DNA of 10,319 nt. Origin: Acidobacteriota bacterium. Lineage in GTDB: Bacteria > Acidobacteriota > Vicinamibacteria > Vicinamibacterales > UBA8438. Shown one piece after another: positions 1-5,335 of the stretch. How positions within the stretch are numbered: position 1 is the first letter of the stretch; the number at the start of each line of letters is the position of its first letter. Where the stretch lies: contig DQEK01000129.1 in the NCBI GenBank assembly GCA_003533545.1, positions 1-10,319 on the forward strand. Direction: 5' to 3'. The translations under genes were made by a program, and so were the position numbers. The notes below the pieces were generated by a model, which did no database searches, was not told the DNA's origin, and saw only the letters and a program-made list of their open reading frames with translations.

Positions 1-1059
1 AACAGAAGCCGCTCTTTCGTGCCCTTTTTCACTGTTTTCGATAGCCAGAAGTACTCGCTGCTGTAGCTCAACTCCAGCTTGGGTGCGCTCCACATCGAGG
101 GCACGATTGACCAAAGTGAGAGCCTTTGCCAAATTGCGCTGTCCGAGCTGAGTCTGGGCCGACGAGAGATACGACTCGACCTGCGTAGCATCTGCCGAAG
201 CGCGCCGTTGACCAGCGACCATGTCGGACCGCCGTTGGTCGTCGCTCGGACGGGCGGACGCACCCGTACGTACGTCGGTTAGTCTCTTTGCTAGTTCACG
301 TAGATGCTGGTACCGATTCTCAGGCTCGGGGAGCAGAGCTCGCTCTATGACGTCGTCCACAACCGGGTCGAGAGAAGGAGCAAGCTGAGCGATCGGCACC
401 GGTGTGAACTGCAGCACGTCTCGCAGATCACGACCAGCAAACGCTCTCCGGTACGTCAGTATTTCGTAGAGAACGGCGCCCACGGCGAAGATGTCGCTTC
501 GGTGGTCCAGGGGGCGTCCCTGTGCCTGTTCTGGCGACATGTAGTGCATCGTGCCGAGAATTCCACCAGCCTGAGTGAGACCCGTTAGGTCCGTCACACG
601 AGCGATCCCGAAGTCGAGAATTTTCAACTCCCCGGCCCCTTCGGTGACCATGAGGTTGGCAGGTTTGATGTCGCGGTGGATCAGACCTGCGTCATGGGCA
701 TACCCGAGCCCATCGCAGAGTTCCTCTATAAGCTTCAGTTTCCGATCCAACGACAGCGTGGCCTTCCGGCTGATGATTTCCGCCAAGGTTTCGCCCTTGA
801 TGTACTCCATGGCGATGAATGGCTGGTCATCGTGAACGCCGACGTCATAGAAAGTGACGATATTCTTGTGTTGCAGGCGTCCGCCGGCACGCGCCTCTCG
901 GAGGAACCGACTCCGAAGCTCCTCGGTGTCGACGCGCAGGAGCTTTACCGCAACTAGACGGTCGATCAACGGATCGAGCGCGAGGTACAGCGTCCCCATG
1001 GCGCCCTGACCGAGCTCCTGCTTTATTTGATAGCGACTGACGGTTGCTGGTACGGACAT
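1..1059 (-). CDS. Hanks-type Ser/Thr protein kinase (C-terminus cut by window edge)
   Basis: A eukaryotic-like serine/threonine kinase that should phosphorylate protein substrates from the cytoplasm. The 353 visible codons are open to the window edge with no stop. Seen: glycine-rich loop GQGAMG (residues 17-22), VAVK with ATP-anchoring Lys39, helix-C Glu55, catalytic loop HRDIKPAN (128-135), DFG (149-151), SPE in place of APE (175-177), the DHRSDIFAVG segment with Asp189, and the terminal Arg248. The catalytic set is complete, so an active kinase is expected. The kinase domain ends near residue 262. A low-complexity linker follows, then a helical stretch (about 292-345) with a TPR-like pattern. 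No membrane helix appears in the visible part. The ATG at 1059 is the first after an in-frame TAG two codons upstream. It has no clear Shine-Dalgarno. The gene follows the FHA/cyclase gene on the same strand, and FHA domains bind phosphothreonine, so a kinase-reader pair is plausible but inferred. Confidence 0.93.
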   Translation of the reverse strand, partial: MSVPATVSRYQIKQELGQGAMGTLYLALDPLIDRLVAVKLLRVDTEELRSRFLREARAGGRLQHKNIVTFYDVGVHDDQPFIAMEYIKGETLAEIISRKATLSLDRKLKLIEELCDGLGYAHDAGLIHRDIKPANLMVTEGAGELKILDFGIARVTDLTGLTQAGGILGTMHYMSPEQAQGRPLDHRSDIFAVGAVLYEILTYRRAFAGRDLRDVLQFTPVPIAQLAPSLDPVVDDVIERALLPEPENRYQHLRELAKRLTDVRTGASARPSDDQRRSDMVAGQRRASADATQVESYLSSAQTQLGQRNLAKALTLVNRALDVERTQAGVELQQRVLLAIENSEKGHERAASV

Positions 1060-1070
1060 CGCGGCCTAAG

Positions 1071-1112
1071 CCTGGCCGAGGCCTACTGGCCTCCAGCAGT
1101 GACGAGGCCAGG
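1071..1112 (-). repeat. nested inverted repeat in the kinase leader
   Basis: CCTGGCC (1071-1077) is the exact reverse complement of GGCCAGG (1106-1112). Directly inside it, GAGGCC (1078-1083) pairs with GGCCTC (1088-1093) around the 4-base loop TACT. Together they make a 13-bp GC-rich stem with a 12-base bulge on one side (1094-1105). It lies between the candidate -10 box and the kinase start. It could be an operator-like DNA element or, for the inner hairpin, an RNA structure near the ribosome-binding region. It has no T-run and so is not a typical terminator. Confidence 0.5.
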
Positions 1113-1118
1113 ATTATA
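1113..1118 (-). promoter_or_regulatory. candidate -10 box for the kinase gene
   Basis: The minus strand reads TATAAT exactly, 53 nt before the kinase ATG. This would give a leader of about 45 nt. No good TTGACA-like hexamer lies at 16-18 nt upstream and there is no extended TG, so the call rests on the -10 element alone. If real, the kinase could be transcribed separately from the FHA/cyclase gene. Confidence 0.35.
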
Positions 1119-1327
1119 CCGCTTCTACCGTTCAGGCCGGTGAGCCACCAGTTTTTGTCGAGCGCACGGAGACTTCTGCCAGGCCCCTGCGGGCTCTCGA
1201 TCTTCGCCAAGCGTGTGGCGGCTGAATTCCCAAGCGAGGCTGACGCGCGCCGACCGAATGGCTTAATCCTCGGTCACTCCACTCGACAGAGTCACCTGAA
1301 CCTTCTACCGAAACTCGGTCCCTATTT

Positions 1328-2473
1328 TCAGATGGCTACCGTTTGGGATCCCAAACTGCGTTTTGCCTTCTCGCTATCTGGCGGGGCGGTCAGTGGTCCG
1401 GAGCCTGCCACGCCCACTTCAAACACCTCTACTGATTCTTCGACACCCTTCAGCATGTAGCCGCCATGCGCCAGCCAGCAAAGCTCACCGTGTTCAGACT
1501 TCATCCCAACCGCGGAACGCCTGGCAACGTCGAAGGCACTTCGTGACAGCAACGTCTGCTTACCGCAGGCCAACCCCATCAGGCGAGCGGCGAACGGCTT
1601 GGCCAATCCCTCTACCTCTACCACATTGGCTCCACGGGCAATGTCGCTGTCTGTGTTCCTCCGGAGCACAACCTCGCCTAGATGAATGGCCACTCGCGTT
1701 GCGACCTCGACCCCGATCTCCGTTGACAACTCATCGAGCGCCCGGTGGTATGCCATCGCGAAGTTCACTGCCTCAATGGGCCGATTGAAGAAGAGAAGAA
1801 AACCATCAGTTTTGTCGATTTCAGTGCCGTTGTACTGAACGAAAAAGTCCCTCGCTAGACGATCCTGCCTGCCAAAAATCTCTGACGCACGCGTGTCACC
1901 AAGTTCCTCAGTCATGCGCGTGCTCGCCACCAAGTCAGTGATGACCAGCGTCTTCAGGACGGTGCCGTCGGGCGGCAACTGTGTGCTTCGAGCGGCTTCG
2001 AGCGATCGACGGTCCTCGGAACCAGCCACTCGTAAACCGGCGGCCGCTTCATGTTGCAGCGAACCTACCGAATGCACTCCAGACGGCGGCGCAATAACGG
2101 TCGCGGCTTCGCCGTCAGTCGTTGATGTCACAGACGCACGAATCCTGTGCGGACCAATGCAAATAACGTCACCGGACCGCAGGCGATGCGATTGTCCGAG
2201 CGTCAAATGGGTCTGACTATCCTCTACGAACACCCCGTTCGTACTTGTATCGATAATCGAATACGCTCCGTGTTGAAACTTGATCGTGGCGTGCTCGCCA
2301 GACACTCTGCCGTCTGACAGCGTCCAAGTGTTATCTGCCCGGCGGCCAATGGTGCCCCCCTCTTCGTCAAACACCTTGCACAGTTCGTCCGCGAACTCGG
2401 TCGATGGATCCAAGACTTCCAATGTGAGAACCATGGCAACTATGTTCGGCGAAGGGCCGGTTATTCGCGGCAT
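1328..2473 (-). CDS. FHA domain plus class III nucleotidyl-cyclase-like domain protein
   Basis: A 381-residue cytoplasmic signalling protein. The N-terminal FHA domain (about 16-113) shows GRR (43-45), SGEH (58-61) and TNG (78-80), the usual phosphothreonine-binding positions. A linker (115-170) leads to a cyclase homology domain (about 171-355). This has LVITDLVAST with metal-binding Asp180, IDKTDGFLLFF with a second Asp at 223, RVAIHLGEVV (260-269) and VEVEGLAKPFAARLM with Arg297. The position that is Asn in VNxAAR of standard cyclases is Pro293, and the segment around Lys221 is shorter than usual. I recall these as traits of a cyclase-like subfamily, so catalysis is uncertain. No membrane segment is seen. 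Met14 (2434) is an alternative start that would begin right at the FHA fold; neither start has a well-spaced Shine-Dalgarno. The gene is divergent from the export operon and upstream of the kinase gene. It may read the kinase's phosphorylation state, but that is inferred. Confidence 0.88.
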   Translation of the reverse strand: MPRITGPSPNIVAMVLTLEVLDPSTEFADELCKVFDEEGGTIGRRADNTWTLSDGRVSGEHATIKFQHGAYSIIDTSTNGVFVEDSQTHLTLGQSHRLRSGDVICIGPHRIRASVTSTTDGEAATVIAPPSGVHSVGSLQHEAAAGLRVAGSEDRRSLEAARSTQLPPDGTVLKTLVITDLVASTRMTEELGDTRASEIFGRQDRLARDFFVQYNGTEIDKTDGFLLFFNRPIEAVNFAMAYHRALDELSTEIGVEVATRVAIHLGEVVLRRNTDSDIARGANVVEVEGLAKPFAARLMGLACGKQTLLSRSAFDVARRSAVGMKSEHGELCWLAHGGYMLKGVEESVEVFEVGVAGSGPLTAPPDSEKAKRSLGSQTVAI

Positions 2474-3134
2474 CCCTCATTTCAAGGACAGCGGAGGTCC
2501 AGGCGCTGCTAGCGACAAAACACCGGTCCGGTGGTTTGTCCGAAGGTGTCTCGCGGTGGCTACCCGCTGGAGAGCCAGCCTCCGCCAATCGAGATTACTT
2601 CGGGCCCGCCGTGGAACCTGATCCTATCGCCGACGGGCAGCGGAGAGCAACACTGAGAAAGTACCGCGCAACACCTGGTGCTGCTTATAAAAGAGTTGGC
2701 ATCTGTGCGTGCTCCCGTGCACTCAACCATGTCCGTTGCAGTCCCGGTTTTGCACTGTAGATTGGGTTTCCTGAGCACCCGCAGTGCACAAGGTGGTCTC
2801 CCCGTTCGTGGCACACATAATGTCCCGAAAGCCCCTAAGAACCACCAGTGTTGGCCAGGCGATCGCCCTGCGCGCTCCCGCCGAAATAACCGATGAGATA
2901 CTGGCAAACAAACAGGCGATGTATCCTGAAAAGCGGCTGCCGACGAGCAAATGACATAAGCTCGGAGGCCCGATGGCTTTAACTAGAGTGTGGACTGGTG
3001 GCATTAAAGTGCACTAATGTTCGACCGTCGGAGCCAGGCGAGGCACGTGAGCGATCGCGTTGGTGCGGTACGTGTCGGACTTATCGGCACCCTCTCGGAA
3101 ATACGTTGCCCTCGCAGAACTTTCGAAGAAATAG
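2474..3134. other. 661-bp divergent intergenic region, no convincing gene
   Basis: This region separates the divergent FHA/cyclase gene and the STAS-led operon and should contain both promoters. Open frames in it (for example minus 2560-2907 and 2723-3004, plus 2678-2896) give Cys- and Arg-rich translations with no domain pattern, so I do not call them genes. Visible structure includes the 27-bp palindrome at 2514-2540, an AT-rich TTATAAAA near 2685-2692 without a matching -35, several TGCACT/AGTGCA hexamers (2718, 2751, 2782, 3008) and two GCGATCGC octamers (2859-2866, 3051-3058). No leader peptide or bacteriocin precursor was recognised. Confidence 0.6.
2514..2540. promoter_or_regulatory. 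27-bp near-perfect palindrome, candidate operator
   Basis: The left arm GACAAAACACCGG (2514-2526) and right arm CCGGTGGTTTGTC (2528-2540) are reverse complements at 12 of 13 positions around a single central T. With almost no loop, it is better suited to binding a dimeric DNA-binding protein than to forming a terminator hairpin. It lies 41 bp upstream of the FHA/cyclase start, where it could overlap that promoter or its leader. No obvious DNA-binding regulator is encoded in the window, so the binder is unknown. Confidence 0.5.
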
Positions 3135-3533
3135 ATGAAGGTTGCCGAACACATCGCGGGCGATGTTCTGACAATGTCACTGGCTGGTCACCTCAACGCT
3201 GCCGGCGCTGAAACCCTCGAGACTCGGCTGCTGAAAACGACTCGGGACGGGGCGCGCTGGATTCTGCTTGACTGCAGTCGTCTGTATTCCATAGATAGCA
3301 TCGGTCTTCGTGCGGTTTTACAAAACACCAGGCGCTTGAGCGCCCTCGGCGGGGCCCTTGCCTTGTGCGGTCTTCCAGAGAGCATCCAGCAAATATTTGA
3401 CGTCTCTGGTTTCACTCAGGCGTGCCGGATTTCTCTGAATCCCTCGGCAGGAGTTGAAGCCCTATCGGCCGAAGCGAAACGATCGCCTCAAAATGGTGTT
3501 GAGCGAAGCTCGAGTAGCGGCACGTCAAACTGA
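3135..3533 (+). CDS. STAS-domain protein, anti-sigma factor antagonist-like
   Basis: A 132-residue protein whose first 110 residues form a SpoIIAA/RsbV-type STAS domain. Seen: an N-terminal strand pair VLTMSLAGHLNAAGAETLE, then WILLDCSRLYSIDSIGLRAVL (42-62), then GGALALCGLPESIQQIFDVSGF (72-93). The DSxGL motif keeps Ser55, which matches the serine phosphorylated in SpoIIAA (Ser58) and RsbV (Ser56), so a phospho-switch is possible. The tail (111-132) is Ser-rich and probably disordered. Family members bind an anti-sigma kinase or act as a partner-switch module, but no RsbW-like kinase or sigma factor lies in this window. The start ATG follows a weak purine stretch (GAAGAA). It is the first gene of the plus-strand operon, 31 bp before the next gene. 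The STAS assignment is good; its partner and target are unknown. Confidence 0.85.
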   Translation: MKVAEHIAGDVLTMSLAGHLNAAGAETLETRLLKTTRDGARWILLDCSRLYSIDSIGLRAVLQNTRRLSALGGALALCGLPESIQQIFDVSGFTQACRISLNPSAGVEALSAEAKRSPQNGVERSSSSGTSN

Positions 3534-3555
3534 GGGTCCGACTCTAAGACAGCCT

Positions 3556-3559
3556 GGAG
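3556..3559 (+). promoter_or_regulatory. Shine-Dalgarno GGAG fixing the start of the cyclic-nucleotide-binding-fold gene
   Basis: GGAG lies five bases before the ATG at 3565. The longer in-frame possibility from the ATG at 3454 would overlap the STAS gene by 80 bases and add a 37-residue tail with no domain character. The site therefore decides for 3565. Confidence 0.7.
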
Positions 3560-3564
3560 AAAGG

Positions 3565-4113
3565 ATGAGAAACACCCTAGTTATTTTCGGCCAGTTAACG
3601 GATGACGACGTGGTGTGGTTGACAGAGGCTGGAGCACCTCAGAGATTGGCGGTTGGCGTTCAACTTATTGAGGAAGGCACACCTGTTCAATTTGTATATT
3701 TACTGCTTGACGGAGAGGCTAAGGTCACGACCGGCGAAAGCGGCCAGACTGATGTTGCACGCCTCCGCGCCGGAGACATGATCGGCGAAATGTCATTTGT
3801 CGATGCCAGCCCGCCATCCGCCAGCGTGACGACCACTGTCGATTCGATGGTGCTGGAGATTCCCAGGCACGCGCTTGAACGAAGGCTCCAGGCTGATAGT
3901 GGCTTCGCATCAAGGTTTTTTCGAGCTCTCGCAATGCTACTGTCTGACCGCTTACGACAGACGATGGACCGCTTCAAAGACGCGGGACGAAATGCCGCTG
4001 AGAATGCATTAGCGATAGACGAACTTGATCCAAATGTCTTGGAGGTCGTAACGAGGGCAGGCGAACGATTCGAACGTCTGCTGAAGGCATCACGCGAGAA
4101 ACTCCTAAATTGA
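3565..4113 (+). CDS. cyclic-nucleotide-binding-domain protein, export-cluster associated
   Basis: A 182-residue cytoplasmic protein with one CRP-type cyclic-nucleotide-binding fold (about 5-120). It shows LIEEGTPVQFVYLLLDGEAKV (34-54) and DMIGEMSFVDASPPSASV (71-88). The phosphate-binding cassette keeps Gly74-Glu75, but the usual Arg of the R-[ST]-A-[ST]-V segment is Pro84. Classical cAMP/cGMP binding is therefore doubtful. After the fold comes a helical tail (about 113-182), including LLSDRLRQTMDRFKDA, with no helix-turn-helix, so it is not a CRP-like transcription factor. Proteins with this fold are known to accompany NHLM-type bacteriocin transport operons (the two-domain family described as bacteriocin-type transport-associated), and this looks like a one-domain relative. 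It sits between the STAS gene and the HExxH-motif gene and is probably co-transcribed. Its role is likely regulatory, but this is inferred from context. Confidence 0.85.
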   Translation: MRNTLVIFGQLTDDDVVWLTEAGAPQRLAVGVQLIEEGTPVQFVYLLLDGEAKVTTGESGQTDVARLRAGDMIGEMSFVDASPPSASVTTTVDSMVLEIPRHALERRLQADSGFASRFFRALAMLLSDRLRQTMDRFKDAGRNAAENALAIDELDPNVLEVVTRAGERFERLLKASREKLLN

Positions 4114-4160
4114 CATAGCCCACCCCGTGAAGACCCGCGTCGCCCGTCACCCACACGACG

Positions 4161-5333
4161 ATGACCCAGTCTCCGCATGATGACTCTTTTCTGTTGGATG
4201 CTGGCGCATCACCGGAAAATCTTGAGTCGTTACGACAATATGTCGCCAATTCTTTCCGCTTGGACACGGTACCCGCTGATTCACGGCTTCCGCTGGAGGA
4301 CGAGCCGCACGTCTCGGATTGGCGTCGTTATCAAACGGAATCGATGGATTCAGACGTGTTCTCGTATCTCCAGACAAAGCTTCCACAACTTAATATTCCC
4401 ATTCGACCAGGCATGGCGTCGACCGGCACTTATCGAAGGGTTGCGCGCCGGGGAGAGGCTTTCCGACATGATGATTTCGGCGACCGCCTCACGCTTGAGG
4501 TTCCTGGCGAACTTCGCCTGTTGATCCAGGAACACCCGGCAGGTGCGCTCCCTGTTCTGACGACCTCCAACCGAAAAGATTTCCTCACGCTTTTGTGTGC
4601 CCTCGGCGGAAGGAGTGAACCTCGGTCTTTCCCATCCGCGGTGAATGCTCAGCTCATCAGTGGCTACAATAATTGGGATCGAGTAGGTCGTTACAGAGAC
4701 GCTTGGCAACGAAAACGAGACGGATCCCTAACGCATGACTGGGCAGCGGAAATGCAAAGAGTCATCCGTACGGAACCGAGCCTTTTTCAGGACAGGATAG
4801 TGCTCGTCACGGATGCCCCATACAGCGGCGTCACCGCGTCGGAGTTGGAGCTCGCTATCACTGATTCCGAATGGAGAAGGCGTTCGATGAGCCTGCGCCT
4901 TGAGCACGAGTTCACTCACTACGCCACAAAGCGGCTCTGGGGCACAATGAGGACGAACCTTTTTGACGAACTCTTAGCCGACTTCATGGGTATGACACAC
5001 GCGCTCGGGAGATTTTCCAAGGATGCATTTAGTCGGTTCTTGGGACTGTCCCACTGGCCAACTGCCGAACCGAACGCTCGCGTTCACGCCTATCAAGGCA
5101 CCCTCGATGGTCAGGCTTTTGTCATAGCCGGGCACTTGATCCTTTCGGCCGCAGCGGAACTGGAGCGCCTGAGCGACTCGTTTTACGAAAGCGAGACGCG
5201 ATTCATCTTCTTTCTGGCCTTGTGTCAACTTGGTCTGGTCGATCTGGTAAGAGACGGAGCTGTTCCACGTTTTCTCCAGGCTTATGCGATCGCGCGCAGG
5301 TTTTGTTCCAAGGAGAAAGGTCTCTGCTTGTGA
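4161..5333 (+). CDS. uncharacterised protein with a gluzincin-like HExxH...ExxxD motif
   Basis: A 390-residue soluble protein with no signal peptide and no clear membrane helix. The key feature is LEHEFTHYATKRLWG (247-261), containing HEFTH (249-253), a standard HExxH zinc-peptidase motif. It is followed by FDELLADFMG (268-277), with Glu270 and Asp274 spaced like the third ligand region of gluzincins such as thermolysin. The regions before it contain GYNNWDRVGRYRDAW (168-182) and a short acidic N-terminus, neither of which I can assign. The sequence resembles an uncharacterised family that I associate from memory with NHLM export clusters (possibly Pfam DUF7005), which I could not check. The ATG at 4161 has no Shine-Dalgarno and lies 47 bp after the upstream stop; no better in-frame start is near. 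The stop is only 2 bp from the TolC-like gene, so the two are almost certainly co-transcribed. A peptidase role in maturing or regulating the exported product is inference. Confidence 0.75.
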   Translation: MTQSPHDDSFLLDAGASPENLESLRQYVANSFRLDTVPADSRLPLEDEPHVSDWRRYQTESMDSDVFSYLQTKLPQLNIPIRPGMASTGTYRRVARRGEAFRHDDFGDRLTLEVPGELRLLIQEHPAGALPVLTTSNRKDFLTLLCALGGRSEPRSFPSAVNAQLISGYNNWDRVGRYRDAWQRKRDGSLTHDWAAEMQRVIRTEPSLFQDRIVLVTDAPYSGVTASELELAITDSEWRRRSMSLRLEHEFTHYATKRLWGTMRTNLFDELLADFMGMTHALGRFSKDAFSRFLGLSHWPTAEPNARVHAYQGTLDGQAFVIAGHLILSAAAELERLSDSFYESETRFIFFLALCQLGLVDLVRDGAVPRFLQAYAIARRFCSKEKGLCL

Positions 5334-5335
5334 GA

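Noticed and set aside
304..957. Plus-strand open frames over the kinase region
   Set aside because: They are antisense shadows of the kinase, which shows a full set of catalytic motifs on the minus strand.
1262..1300. Imperfect hairpin downstream of the FHA/cyclase stop as a terminator
   Set aside because: The stem has a mismatch and no following T-run on the minus strand.
2685..2692. TTATAAAA as a promoter -10 box
   Set aside because: No -35-like hexamer is at the right spacing on either strand, and it is too far from both flanking genes to support without mapping data.
2560..2907. 115-codon minus-strand open frame in the divergent gap
   Set aside because: The translation is Cys/Arg/Gly-rich with no recognisable motif or ribosome-binding site, so it is probably chance.
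3454..3564. Longer start for the CNB-fold protein, overlapping the STAS gene
   Set aside because: The extra 37 residues have no domain character, and a good GGAG site precedes the ATG at 3565.
3687..4178. 163-codon open frame on the minus strand
   Set aside because: It is antisense to the CNB-fold gene, with a Ser/Arg-rich translation and no domain pattern. The plus frame clearly encodes a known fold.
5222..5335. Upstream extension of the TolC-like protein from an ATG at 5222
   Set aside because: It overlaps the HExxH gene by more than 100 bases and would bury the signal peptide behind 38 unrelated residues. A GTG at 5330 remains possible.
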